A DNA stretch of 64,000 bases, taken from the NCBI RefSeq assembly GCF_040371755.1, contig NZ_BAABWE010000010.1:93204-157203 (forward strand). The letters are read 5' to 3'. This stretch comes from Bermanella sp040371755 (lineage in GTDB: Bacteria; Pseudomonadota; Gammaproteobacteria; Pseudomonadales; Oceanobacteraceae). Shown piece after piece: positions 52,788 to 61,873 of the stretch; the first letter of the stretch is position 1; every line of letters begins with the position of its first letter. A model generated the notes under the pieces. The model saw only the letters and a program-made list of their open reading frames with translations. It ran no database searches and had not been told where the DNA came from. The translations under genes were made by a program, and so were the position numbers.

Positions 52788-54089
52788 TTAACCAAAGTAA
52801 GACAGCATCACACCGGCTGCAACGGCAGAACCGATTACACCCGCTACGTTTGGACCCATGGCATGCATCAATAGGAAGTTTTGAGGGTTTGCCTCTAAAC
52901 CAACTTTATTCGATACACGTGCCGCCATTGGTACAGCCGATACACCAGCCGAACCAATTAGAGGGTTAATAGGCGTTTTAACGAATAGATTCATTAATTT
53001 CGCCATTAACACACCCGCTGCTGTACCCACACAGAAAGCTACTAAGCCCAATACAATGATGGCAATGGTTTCCCAGTTAAGGAATGCATCAGAACTCATT
53101 TTGTAACCAACCGATAGACCTAAGAAAATAGTCACCACGTTGATCAACGCGTTTTGTGCTGTATCGCTTAAACGCTCAACCACGCCAGACTCTTTCATTA
53201 AATTACCAAAGCAGAACATACCCAGTAGAGGTGCTGCTGAAGGTAAAATAAATGCTACAAGAATCAATACAGCAACTGGGAACAAAATTTTCTCAAGCTT
53301 AGTAACCGTACGAAGCTGTTCCATCTTAATTTGACGTTCCGCTTCTGAGGTTAGGGCTTTCATAATTGGCGGCTGAATCATAGGAACCAGTGCCATATAT
53401 GAATATGCTGCTACCGCAATCGCACCCAATAACTCAGGAGCCAACTTAGAGGCAATAAAGATAGAGGTAGGGCCATCAGCACCACCAATGATACCAATCG
53501 CCGCTGCCTGCATGGCAGAGAAGTCCATGATACCGAAGTACGTCAAAGTAACAGCGCCAATAACCGTACCAAAGATACCGAACTGAGCTGCCGCACCTAA
53601 TAGCAAGGTTTTAGGGTTTGCCAATAAAGGACCAAAGTCCGTCATCGCACCCACACCCATGAAAATTAACAATGGTGCAACACCACTGGCAATGGTCATT
53701 GAGTAAAAGGTATACAACATACCATTATCAAAGCCCAAGCTTCCGCCCAGTGCCACCGCTTGCTTGTATACAAGGGTATCAGCGTGATGATAAGCGTCTA
53801 ATAAAGCCGCTATATCCGCATTTGCCGCTAAGCCTAATAAAGTACGGAATTGATCCAGTACTTCAGGTGAACCAATTCGGATAGCTTGCTCCGCTGCCGA
53901 CCAACCAAGGCCCGCACCTGGAATGTTTACCATTAGCGTACCCACTGCAATTGGAAGCAGTAGCAAAGGCTCAAATCCTTTTTTAATGGCTAAATACAGC
54001 ATTAAAAAAGCAACGATCATCATGGCAGCCTGACCGGGTTCTATTTGATAGATACCCGTGTCATGCCAAAAGTTAAGTAAAGTTTCCAT
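52788..54089 (-). CDS. oadB: Sodium-pumping oxaloacetate decarboxylase, beta subunit
   Basis: 433 residues from the ATG at 54089 (GGGGA six bases upstream; a TTG two codons earlier is also open). Nine or more membrane helices; 'IIGGADGPTSIFIASKLAPELLGAIAVAAYSYMALVPMIQPPIMKAL' is the OadB/GcdB/MmdB hallmark. It decarboxylates carboxybiotin and exports two Na+ per turn. Last gene of oadG-oadA-oadB. Confidence 0.95.
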   Translation of the reverse strand: METLLNFWHDTGIYQIEPGQAAMMIVAFLMLYLAIKKGFEPLLLLPIAVGTLMVNIPGAGLGWSAAEQAIRIGSPEVLDQFRTLLGLAANADIAALLDAYHHADTLVYKQAVALGGSLGFDNGMLYTFYSMTIASGVAPLLIFMGVGAMTDFGPLLANPKTLLLGAAAQFGIFGTVIGAVTLTYFGIMDFSAMQAAAIGIIGGADGPTSIFIASKLAPELLGAIAVAAYSYMALVPMIQPPIMKALTSEAERQIKMEQLRTVTKLEKILFPVAVLILVAFILPSAAPLLGMFCFGNLMKESGVVERLSDTAQNALINVVTIFLGLSVGYKMSSDAFLNWETIAIIVLGLVAFCVGTAAGVLMAKLMNLFVKTPINPLIGSAGVSAVPMAARVSNKVGLEANPQNFLLMHAMGPNVAGVIGSAVAAGVMLSYFG

Positions 54090-54100
54090 CGACAATCCCC

Positions 54101-55873
54101 TTACGCGATAGTTAGCAGAGTGTCGCCAACGGCAACAGAGTCGCCTTCTTTAACACTGATGCTACCGACCGTACCAGATTTAGCAGCACGTACTTCGGTT
54201 TCCATCTTCATGGCTTCAAGGATAATGATAAGATCACCCTCTTCAACGTGATCACCAACATTCACTTCTACTTTCCAAATGTTACCAGCAAGAGGAGCAG
54301 GAACAGGTTCGCCGCCGCCAGCAGCAGGCGCTGCACCACCAGCAGGAGCCGCAGCACCGCCTAGGCTTGTTGGTGCGCCATTTAGAGCACCTAGTTGAGT
54401 TACATCACCGCCTTCGTTCACTTTAACAACGTATTCGTTGCCATCAACAGAGATGGTGTAAGTGTCTTCAGCGTCGCCTTTAGGAGCTGGCTCAAACGCG
54501 TCAGGGTTACCACGGTTTTCTAGGAACTTAGGCGCGATTTGAGGGAACAATGCGTAAGTTAGCGCATCATCAATTTTGTCAGCGGCAAGTTTGAAGCCTT
54601 TATCGGCTGCAAGCGCGTCAACATCTGCAATTAGCTTGTCTAGTTCGTTCTCTAGAAGATCAGCTGGGCGACACGTGATCACTTCAGCACCATCAAGCAC
54701 ACGTGCTTGTAGTTCAGCGTTCATAGGAGCAGGTGCTGCACCGTATTCACCTTTAAGGATGCCTTGAGTCTCTTTAGAGATAGACTTGTAACGCTCGCCC
54801 GTTAATACGTTTAGTACCGCTTGAGTACCCACGATTTGAGAAGTCGGTGTTACTAATGGAATGTGACCAAGATCTTCACGTACACGTGGAATCTCTTGTA
54901 GTACTTCATCGAACTTATTAGAAGCACCTTGCTCACGTAGTTGGTTTTCCATGTTCGTTAACATGCCACCAGGTACTTGAGCGACAAGGATGCGAGAATC
55001 GGTACCGCGTAGTGCGCCTTCGAATTTCGCGTATTTTTTACGAACATTACGGAAATAAGCCGCTATTTCTTCAAGAAGAAGAAGGTCGATACCGGTATCA
55101 CGATCAGTACCTTGCATAGCTGCTACCACAGTTTCAGTAGCAGAGTGACCGTAAGTACCTGACATAGAGGAGATCGCCGTATCAACACGGTCAATACCCG
55201 CTTCGATGGCTTTCAATATAGCCATGTCAGACATACCCGCCGTGGCGTGGCAGTGAAGCTGAACTTCAAGATCCGTTTCTTTCTTAAGACGAGAAACCAG
55301 CTCAAACGCTTCATAAGGATTAATGATACCCGCCATATCTTTAATGGCGATAGAGTCAGCACCCAAGTCTTCAATTTGCTTAGCAAGACCTAACCAAGCT
55401 TCTAAATTGTGTACAGGAGACGTGGTGTAAGACAGAGTACCTTGAGCGTGCTTACCGTTTGCTTTAACTGCCTTAATAGCAGTTTCAAGATTGCGTGGAT
55501 CGTTCATGGCATCAAAAACACGGAACACATCAACGCCGTTAGTAGCAGCACGTTCTACGAATTTATTAACAACGTCATCAGCATAATGACGATAACCTAA
55601 TAGGTTTTGACCACGCAAAAGCATTTGTTGCTTTGTATTTGGCATGGCTTTTTTAAACGCACGGATACGATCCCAAGGATCTTCACCCAAATAGCGAATG
55701 CAGGAATCAAATGTGGCGCCGCCCCATGATTCTAAAGACCAGAAACCCACTTGATCTAATTTTTCTGCGATTGGCAGCATGTCGTCAAGGCGCATGCGCG
55801 TAGCAAATAGAGATTGATGAGCGTCGCGTAATACGACGTCCGTTATGCCTAATGGTTTTTTAGTATCGGTCAT
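54101..55873 (-). CDS. oadA: Oxaloacetate decarboxylase, alpha subunit (biotin carboxyltransferase)
   Basis: 590 residues. The carboxyltransferase TIM barrel comes first ('VVLRDAHQSLFATRMRL', 'GGATFDSCIRYLGEDPWDR', 'HCHATAGMSDMAILKAIEAG' metal ligands), then a PYC-like OADA domain, an Ala/Pro/Gly linker near 500-520 and the biotinyl domain with EAMKMETEV, whose Lys carries biotin. It transfers CO2 from oxaloacetate to biotin. Twelve-base gap to oadB. Confidence 0.96.
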   Translation of the reverse strand: MTDTKKPLGITDVVLRDAHQSLFATRMRLDDMLPIAEKLDQVGFWSLESWGGATFDSCIRYLGEDPWDRIRAFKKAMPNTKQQMLLRGQNLLGYRHYADDVVNKFVERAATNGVDVFRVFDAMNDPRNLETAIKAVKANGKHAQGTLSYTTSPVHNLEAWLGLAKQIEDLGADSIAIKDMAGIINPYEAFELVSRLKKETDLEVQLHCHATAGMSDMAILKAIEAGIDRVDTAISSMSGTYGHSATETVVAAMQGTDRDTGIDLLLLEEIAAYFRNVRKKYAKFEGALRGTDSRILVAQVPGGMLTNMENQLREQGASNKFDEVLQEIPRVREDLGHIPLVTPTSQIVGTQAVLNVLTGERYKSISKETQGILKGEYGAAPAPMNAELQARVLDGAEVITCRPADLLENELDKLIADVDALAADKGFKLAADKIDDALTYALFPQIAPKFLENRGNPDAFEPAPKGDAEDTYTISVDGNEYVVKVNEGGDVTQLGALNGAPTSLGGAAAPAGGAAPAAGGGEPVPAPLAGNIWKVEVNVGDHVEEGDLIIILEAMKMETEVRAAKSGTVGSISVKEGDSVAVGDTLLTIA

Positions 55874-55921
55874 TTGTAATGGCCTATGTAAATTATTGTT
55901 CGTTATTTAAAGCCCGTTTGC

Positions 55922-56161
55922 TCACTTTTGGCGAGAACGGTGCTCTTTTACAGCAGCAGCTAACACTTTTAATAGCTGCGAATCGACGCCCTGTGCTGGA
56001 GCTTTTTTAGCTTTCGCTGGAACCGGTGCGGCTTCAGGAAAATACTTCACTACCAGTTTAGACATAATGGTTGTGGCAAAAATAAGCAGTATCAAGAAAA
56101 CAAATACTGTACCCATGCCAAACGCCATTAGGCCTAGGCCGTCAGCTACGATCGGGGACAT
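55922..56161 (-). CDS. oadG: Oxaloacetate decarboxylase, gamma subunit
   Basis: 79 residues from the ATG at 56161 (AGGAG eight bases upstream; a GTG three codons earlier has no room for a ribosome site). One membrane helix (about 8-33) and a short Lys/Ala/Pro-rich cytoplasmic tail ending with basic residues. Gamma anchors OadA to OadB and binds zinc in relatives. First gene of the operon. Confidence 0.9.
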   Translation of the reverse strand: MSPIVADGLGLMAFGMGTVFVFLILLIFATTIMSKLVVKYFPEAAPVPAKAKKAPAQGVDSQLLKVLAAAVKEHRSRQK

Positions 56162-56386
56162 ATCATCCACTCCTCATTAGTACTGATCGGATCTGCTCAC
56201 GCAGAGAGTTTAATAACAACTCATAAAAACTTGGATTATTTTTAATTAGTCTTTATTAATAGCATTTTGCCCAAATTTTAATCAAGCCAGACAAAATATC
56301 GCGCTAATGTACTTCAAATCAGGGTTTTAGGCAAATTTTGTGCACCACATAAGCACTTGATTTGTCGCATAAAAGAAAGGGAATTC

Positions 56387-56395
56387 TGGTAGAAT
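56387..56395 (+). promoter_or_regulatory. Extended -10 promoter of dusC
   Basis: TGG-TAGAAT, 29 bases before the dusC ATG. No convincing -35. Confidence 0.45.
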
Positions 56396-56423
56396 AGCCG
56401 TCCATTTTTTGAACAACAGACAC

Positions 56424-57383
56424 ATGAAATTAGCACTGGCCCCCATGGAGGGCTTGGTAGACGTACATATGCGCAACCTACTCACTCGTGATGGCGCATT
56501 TGATTACTGCGTTACCGAGTTTTTACGCATTACCAATCAATTATTACCTGAACGAGTTTTCACCAGAATTTGCCCAGAAGCTCTAAACAACTGGCAAACC
56601 CCTTCTGGCACCCCTGTGCATTTGCAATTACTTGGTAGTGTTCCTCAAGTCATGGCAGAAAACGCCTGTCGAGGCATTGAGCTTGGCGCACCAGTCATTG
56701 ATGTTAATTTTGGCTGTCCATCTAAGTTTGTTTGCAACAGTTCAGGGGGTTCCATATTACTAAGAAACCCTGACAACTTATTTAACGTACTCTCAGCCAT
56801 GCGCGCCGCCATGCCAGCACACATACCTCTTACGGCCAAAATGCGCTTAGGCTATGAGGATAAATCACTGGCGTTAGAAAATGCACAAGCCGTACAGGAC
56901 GCCGGTGCAAATATGCTGTGCATTCATGCACGCACTAAAGTTGAGGGCTACAAACCCCCTGCTCACTGGGAGTGGATTGCAAAGATCAAACAGCAGGTAA
57001 GCATCCCCATCATGGCCAACGGTGAAATCTGGACGGTAGAGGATTACATTAAATGCAAGCAAGTCAGTGGCTGTGATCAAATTATGCTAGGACGTGGTGC
57101 CATAGCCACTCCAGATTTAGCTCTACAAATTAAACATGAACGCAATAAAGTCCACTACACAGCGGAAACGTGGCAAGACCTTTTAAAACATTTGATATGG
57201 ATGTTGGATGCAACAGTTGCAGGGGGGAACACAAAATTTGCCGGTGATCGCATTAAACAGTGGCTAACGTTTTTGAAAATACAACATAAAGAGGCCCAAT
57301 CCTTTTTTAATACCGCCAAGCGAGTTAAGCATCATCAAAATATGCGAGAGTTATTGGTTCAAGAAATGTGTACTACTATTTAA
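56424..57383 (+). CDS. dusC: tRNA-dihydrouridine(16) synthase
   Basis: 319 residues from the ATG at 56424 (a TTG five codons earlier is open but unlike the family). FMN-dependent TIM barrel: 'LALAPMEGLVDVHMRNLLT', 'DVNFGCPSKFVCNSSGGSILLRNP' with the catalytic Cys, 'CIHARTKVEGY', 'MANGEIWTVED' and 'MLGRGAIATPDL'. These follow E. coli DusC rather than DusA or DusB. Reduces U16 in tRNA. Confidence 0.92.
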   Translation: MKLALAPMEGLVDVHMRNLLTRDGAFDYCVTEFLRITNQLLPERVFTRICPEALNNWQTPSGTPVHLQLLGSVPQVMAENACRGIELGAPVIDVNFGCPSKFVCNSSGGSILLRNPDNLFNVLSAMRAAMPAHIPLTAKMRLGYEDKSLALENAQAVQDAGANMLCIHARTKVEGYKPPAHWEWIAKIKQQVSIPIMANGEIWTVEDYIKCKQVSGCDQIMLGRGAIATPDLALQIKHERNKVHYTAETWQDLLKHLIWMLDATVAGGNTKFAGDRIKQWLTFLKIQHKEAQSFFNTAKRVKHHQNMRELLVQEMCTTI

Positions 57384-57414
57384 AGAGAGAAATTAGAACT
57401 TTGTAGGTTTTGAC

Positions 57415-57810
57415 ATGTTCGAGTCTCATGGCAAGTATGATATTGGTATAGAAAACAACCTCATTACACTCACCGTTAAAGGTTCTTGGAATATTGAACT
57501 GGCTAATGCTTTTTTTATGCATTTCAAAAGCTTCATGGAAAAAGCTTCTAATAACTTTAAACCACCTTTTAATATTCTAGTGATATCCGAAGATAACTGG
57601 CTTGCAACACCAGAATGTATAGAGAAATTACTTGAAATCCCAGTGATAGGTCGCTCTCATGGCATAAAAAACGAGGCCTTTGTTTTAGAAACCAAACTGG
57701 CCGAAAGTATTTTAAAAAACACGCTATTAGCTCCAGTGGACCTTCCTGCAAACTACCAATTCTTTACTAATCTAGAAGATGCCCACAACTGGATTAAAAG
57801 CCTCTCCTGA
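57415..57810 (+). CDS. Hypothetical protein, STAS/SpoIIAA-like, 131 aa
   Basis: 'YDIGIENNLITLTVKGSWNIELANAFFMHFKSFMEKA...PFNILVISEDNWLATPECIEKL' followed by '...FFTNLEDAHNWIKSLS' reads as alternating strands and helices of a SpoIIAA-like fold. Such small proteins are common but uncharacterised. It follows dusC by 31 bases on the same strand and faces the kinase of the NO-sensing cluster. A signalling link is conjecture. Confidence 0.6.
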   Translation: MFESHGKYDIGIENNLITLTVKGSWNIELANAFFMHFKSFMEKASNNFKPPFNILVISEDNWLATPECIEKLLEIPVIGRSHGIKNEAFVLETKLAESILKNTLLAPVDLPANYQFFTNLEDAHNWIKSLS

Positions 57811-57829
57811 TAACCCATTAACCACGCCA

Positions 57830-59275
57830 CTAACATGGCAATTCAATGGTAAATGTAGTGCCTTCGCCCTCTCTTGAATCCACCTTAATACTGCCACCGT
57901 GGCTTTCTATGATGCCATAAGAAATAGATAGTCCAAGGCCTGTGCCTTCACTCACTCCTTTAGTGGTAAAAAAAGGATCGAATATTTTCTCTATCACAGA
58001 GGATGGCATACCTTTAGCTGTATCCCGAATAACCAACCTAATGGTTTTCGCTTGTTTTTCAGTTGAGATATAAATATCACCTTCTTCTTCCATAGCCTGT
58101 GAAGCGTTGACCAGCATATTCATCACCACCTGACCAATTTGACCTTCGTGGCCTTTTATTAAAGGCAAGTCTTCATCAAATTGCTTATGCAGTGTCACTT
58201 TGTATTTCAGCTCGTTCCATACCACTTTAATGATATTATCAATGCACAAATTCAAATTAAACTCAGTAGACTCCTCTTCATCACTGCGCGCAAACGATTT
58301 TAAGTTTGAGACAATTTCTTTAACACGGCGCAACCCTTCATCGCAGTCGTTCATGATATTTCCAATATCACCAAAAATAAAATTTAAGTCCTGCTCTTCG
58401 TCAATTGCTTTCATTTTCTGAGCTTGCTCCGAATCCAAAGACGCTACAAGCTGACATGAAAGTGAAAAATAATCCGACATAACATCTGTATATTCACGCA
58501 ACGTTCCTAAATTACTCATCACAAATCCAATTGGATTATTAATTTCATGGGCTACACCAGCGGCTAACTGACCAAGAGAAGCCATCTTTTCTGATTGCAC
58601 TAACTGAGCCTGAGCTTGTTTTAATTTATCGTGACTAGATTTAATTTCACTAAAGCTCTCTTCAAGTTTTTTGTTATTCGCATTACGCTCTAACATACCG
58701 CTAATTTGATATCCGGCCACTTGGCACTGATCAATCACATTAGACTTAAACTCTGTTTCACTGGATAGATACAACTCACAAACAGTGGTCACTTTACCAA
58801 AAGACTTAATTGGCAACAGTACCACCCTATCAACCCCATGCTGCTGACAAATATCTAATAAATCTGGCTGATTTAAATCTCGTATTTTTAACGTGGTGCG
58901 ATCATGATCATTATAAATTGATTTGTGCGCCTCAGAATGCAGCGGGACCAACCTTTCATTCAAGCCGATAGGGTTAGATAGTTTTATTTTACCGCCCTTA
59001 ATAAAACTATAACGTGAAAAACGAGCATCTAAGAATTGCATACTCTCTTGTGTATATTTCTGCACAACTTGAGTCAAAGACTCATCAGATTGAGTCAGCC
59101 TAGCAACTGCCAAAAGATAATCTGATTCCTTTTTTTGTTGCATTAAATCGTTAAATTGATGCTGAATCATATCAATACTGGATTGTACCTCACGGGTTTT
59201 CTCATCCAGTAATTTTTCAGCAGCAAATCGAGCTTTTTTTTCACGCTCGTAGGCAGATTGATAAGCATCACTCAT
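57830..59275 (-). CDS. Cytoplasmic histidine kinase of the H-NOX cluster (HnoK-like)
   Basis: 481 residues without membrane segments. N-terminal coiled coil (about 10-55), a GAF-like sensing region (about 60-200), coiled linker, H-box 'GQLAAGVAHEINNPIGFVMSNL' with His243, and a HATPase domain with 'NMLVNASQAM' and 'GTGLGLSISYGII'. The H-NOX gene directly upstream is 14 bases away; NO-bound H-NOX inhibits such kinases in Shewanella and Vibrio. AGGAG supports the ATG. Confidence 0.85.
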   Translation of the reverse strand: MSDAYQSAYEREKKARFAAEKLLDEKTREVQSSIDMIQHQFNDLMQQKKESDYLLAVARLTQSDESLTQVVQKYTQESMQFLDARFSRYSFIKGGKIKLSNPIGLNERLVPLHSEAHKSIYNDHDRTTLKIRDLNQPDLLDICQQHGVDRVVLLPIKSFGKVTTVCELYLSSETEFKSNVIDQCQVAGYQISGMLERNANNKKLEESFSEIKSSHDKLKQAQAQLVQSEKMASLGQLAAGVAHEINNPIGFVMSNLGTLREYTDVMSDYFSLSCQLVASLDSEQAQKMKAIDEEQDLNFIFGDIGNIMNDCDEGLRRVKEIVSNLKSFARSDEEESTEFNLNLCIDNIIKVVWNELKYKVTLHKQFDEDLPLIKGHEGQIGQVVMNMLVNASQAMEEEGDIYISTEKQAKTIRLVIRDTAKGMPSSVIEKIFDPFFTTKGVSEGTGLGLSISYGIIESHGGSIKVDSREGEGTTFTIELPC

Positions 59276-59289
59276 ATTAAACTCCTACA

Positions 59290-59838
59290 TTAAACCGTTG
59301 AAAATTTAACGTTCCAGTGGCATTTTTCGGCGCCGTCATGCATGCATGAAGTATGTTTCATGTTTATATTTTGACCATAAAACTTTGCAGCTCCCTGCAA
59401 TAAGCCCTCAGCGACTACACATAACTTTCGTTTACTGTAGTAAATTAATTCTCCTTGGCTTTCTGTCTGAGCCGTATATTGAAAGAATGGTGTATAGGCA
59501 TCGGGATGAATGCGCTTTACATCTTTATGCACAACATCCTCTAAGTTCTTAAGTAATTCTTGCGTATTCGAATAACTTGATATTTCAACAGGGCCTTTTT
59601 CTATTAGATAACCAAATAGAAATTCCCCAAACATTTTTAGCCCATCCTCTAACGATACTCCCAACTGCTGACACAACTCTGTTGCCAAACTCACAATTTC
59701 ATTGTCATCATAACTTCCCCCTGAGGTGTATACGCCCTGACTAGCCACCTTGGAGTTTTCTATCACCCTATTCCATGTTTCCATATCCGTATTTGTTAAT
59801 ACAAATTCTTCTAACGCATTAAATATAATACCTTGCAT
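59290..59838 (-). CDS. H-NOX heme nitric-oxide sensor
   Basis: 182 residues. 'MQGIIFNALEEFV' start, proximal heme ligand His104 (VVHKDVK), and the heme-propionate motif Tyr133-x-Ser135-x-Arg137. Cys140, His162, Cys165 and Cys173 correspond to the zinc-site ligands I recall from Shewanella H-NOX. No distal pocket Tyr is obvious, which fits NO rather than O2 binding. It is cytoplasmic and signals through the adjacent kinase. Confidence 0.92.
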   Translation of the reverse strand: MQGIIFNALEEFVLTNTDMETWNRVIENSKVASQGVYTSGGSYDDNEIVSLATELCQQLGVSLEDGLKMFGEFLFGYLIEKGPVEISSYSNTQELLKNLEDVVHKDVKRIHPDAYTPFFQYTAQTESQGELIYYSKRKLCVVAEGLLQGAAKFYGQNINMKHTSCMHDGAEKCHWNVKFSTV

Positions 59839-59859
59839 GGCGATACCTCACTGGCTGAG

Positions 59860-60417
59860 TTAATGACTCAATTTATCAATCAATTGTTTTAGGGTTTCAT
59901 TTTCAAATGGTTTTTCTAGTACCGCATCAGCGCCTTGTTCAAGTGCTTTATTTAACTCATGTTTACCTTGTGCACTGATCACAATAATTTTTAGCCCATG
60001 CTGCTTAAATTTTTCACGAGATACCGCTAATACATTGAAGCCATCCATATAAGGCATTTTTAAATCTAATGTCATGATACTGGGCTCAAATGATGCCAAT
60101 AACATACCCGCTTCAAAGCCATCGTGGGCTTGTTCTACTTGCCACCCTAGACGTTTAAAAATCCGTGCAATAGCCGATGCCATTGCAATATCATCATCTA
60201 CCACCAATACCTTTTGCTTTGTTTCCTGTAATTCTGCCGGAACAGGGATATTGTTCTTAGCCATAAATGCTAACAATGCACTGTGCTGCACCCTGTGATC
60301 ACCCCGACCGGGTAGCTTATAACCCTTTAGTTCACCCCGCTCAATCCAACGGATCACCGTACGAAAGTTCACCCCTGTGAACCTTGCTACCTCTCCGGTT
60401 GTATATACATCTTCCAT
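59860..60417 (-). CDS. Response regulator with N-terminal HTH and C-terminal REC (HnoC-like)
   Basis: 185 residues from the ATG at 60417 (GAGG five bases upstream). Domain order is reversed from normal: an excisionase/MerR-type helix-turn-helix (1-55: 'YTTGEVARFTGVNFRTVIRWIERGELKGYKLPGRGDHRV') then a receiver (69-185) with Asp74/Asp75, phosphoacceptor Asp118 (TLDLKMP) and Lys near 166. HnoC of the Shewanella NO network is also a DNA-binding response regulator that represses the cluster. Probably autoregulatory at the palindrome upstream. Confidence 0.82.
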   Translation of the reverse strand: MEDVYTTGEVARFTGVNFRTVIRWIERGELKGYKLPGRGDHRVQHSALLAFMAKNNIPVPAELQETKQKVLVVDDDIAMASAIARIFKRLGWQVEQAHDGFEAGMLLASFEPSIMTLDLKMPYMDGFNVLAVSREKFKQHGLKIIVISAQGKHELNKALEQGADAVLEKPFENETLKQLIDKLSH

Positions 60418-60465
60418 CACAACCTCGTAGAAGTGATCATTTAATAATCAATTTAGATGTTTTTT

Positions 60466-60519
60466 AGTATAATTAATAGTCAATCATTATACTTTTTTAA
60501 TCTTAGACAGCTTAGACAG
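60466..60519. promoter_or_regulatory. Palindrome and tandem repeat in the divergent NO-cluster promoter
   Basis: AGTATAAT (60466-60473) and ATTATACT (60486-60493) form perfect 8-bp arms with a 12-base spacer. Each arm contains a TATAAT -10-like hexamer, one on each strand. TTAGACAG occurs twice in tandem at 60503-60510 and 60512-60519. Good candidate operator for the HTH regulator. Confidence 0.5.
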
Positions 60520-60562
60520 GTTGAAATATAGTCAATATATCCGTGAATTAAGGGGTGACCCT

Positions 60563-61837
60563 ATGACTGACACAGCTAAAATTCTATTTGTAGACGACGA
60601 ACCACAAATGCTGACCGCACTTAGCCGTGTATTTAGGGGGAAACAGTTTGATGTTCATACCGCCAATTCAGGCCAAGAAGCGCTGGCCATCTTAGAAAAT
60701 AGCCAATTTGATGTGATTGTGTCTGATATGCGCATGCCAGAAATGGACGGCGCCACATTTTTATCCCATTCAATAAAACTGAACCCACAAAGTCGAAGAA
60801 TCCTTTTAACTGGCTATAGCGACCAAGAAAGTACCATTCGCGCGATTAATGATGGCCAAGTTCACCAATATTTAAGCAAACCGTGGGACAACCAATCACT
60901 TAGAGAAACCGTAGAAGCTGAAATTATCGAAAAGCAACGTATTGAAGCCGAAACGCCAGATCAGGCAGAGCATCAAGCCCTGCAAAATCAAGTGATAAGT
61001 GTATCCAACGAGTTGAAACACGCCACGGTGTTAGCGGACATGGCAAAAGGGGAATTGCTCAATCAATATAACACCACCATCAAAGTTATGAGCAATTTGA
61101 TTCACATGCGTGTGCCTACTCCAAAAGACATGAATAAGGATGTGGTCAGTCACTGTGTTGCATTGGCCAAATTAATTAAGCTAGACAGTAAAATCATTAC
61201 TGAAATTCGTAATGCAGCCAGACTATACCAATTAGGTAAAATTAATTTTCCTGAAACGTTATTAAATCAACCCCTACAAGACATGACCAAAGACATGTTA
61301 GCGCAATATCAACAGCACCCTTTACAAGGTGCCGATTTATTAACACCCCTGACCAGTATGGATTTCACTGCAAAGTTAATACGTCACCAAAACGAAAATT
61401 ATAATGGCTCGGGCTTACCAGAAAAATTAAGCAAGAATAAAATTCCTTTAGGCTCACGTATATTACGAATCGTCATTGATTATCAGCAAATGATACATGG
61501 AATATACCTAAAGGATGTATTAAGTCATAACGACGCTCTTGAGTTACTGGAAAAAAGCAGTGGAACTAAATACGACCCAGAGTTAGTTAAATTATACAAA
61601 AAATTAATATTAGAAATCAGTAAACATAAAACAACTGAAAGCGACAAACTGATTCCGATTGATGAAATCCAACCGGGCGATAAGGTAAACCGAGATGTCT
61701 TCAGCCCAGACGGAATCCTGCTCATTGCAAAAGGCATGGATATGACCCCAACATTAATTAACAAGCTCACACTCATTGAGGCTCGCTACAAAAAAACTTT
61801 AAATATATTTATTAAAACTCTCGAACCAGCAGATTAA
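60563..61837 (+). CDS. Response regulator with degenerate HD-GYP domain (HnoD-like)
   Basis: 424 residues from the ATG at 60563 (AGGGG upstream). Receiver domain with Asp55 (VSDMRMPEMDG). The HD-GYP-like output at about 175-345 has lost key residues: the HD pair of 'HDIGKI' is Tyr222-Gln223 (LYQLGKI) and GYP reads GLP (NGSGLPEKL), with HHE replaced by HQN. It therefore probably cannot cleave c-di-GMP. Shewanella HnoD is likewise a degenerate HD-GYP inhibitor of the active phosphodiesterase HnoB; no HnoB is in this window. Confidence 0.8.
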   Translation: MTDTAKILFVDDEPQMLTALSRVFRGKQFDVHTANSGQEALAILENSQFDVIVSDMRMPEMDGATFLSHSIKLNPQSRRILLTGYSDQESTIRAINDGQVHQYLSKPWDNQSLRETVEAEIIEKQRIEAETPDQAEHQALQNQVISVSNELKHATVLADMAKGELLNQYNTTIKVMSNLIHMRVPTPKDMNKDVVSHCVALAKLIKLDSKIITEIRNAARLYQLGKINFPETLLNQPLQDMTKDMLAQYQQHPLQGADLLTPLTSMDFTAKLIRHQNENYNGSGLPEKLSKNKIPLGSRILRIVIDYQQMIHGIYLKDVLSHNDALELLEKSSGTKYDPELVKLYKKLILEISKHKTTESDKLIPIDEIQPGDKVNRDVFSPDGILLIAKGMDMTPTLINKLTLIEARYKKTLNIFIKTLEPAD

Positions 61838-61873
61838 TGACGTATCATTAAGCTTTTTAATCACTGGTTTAAC

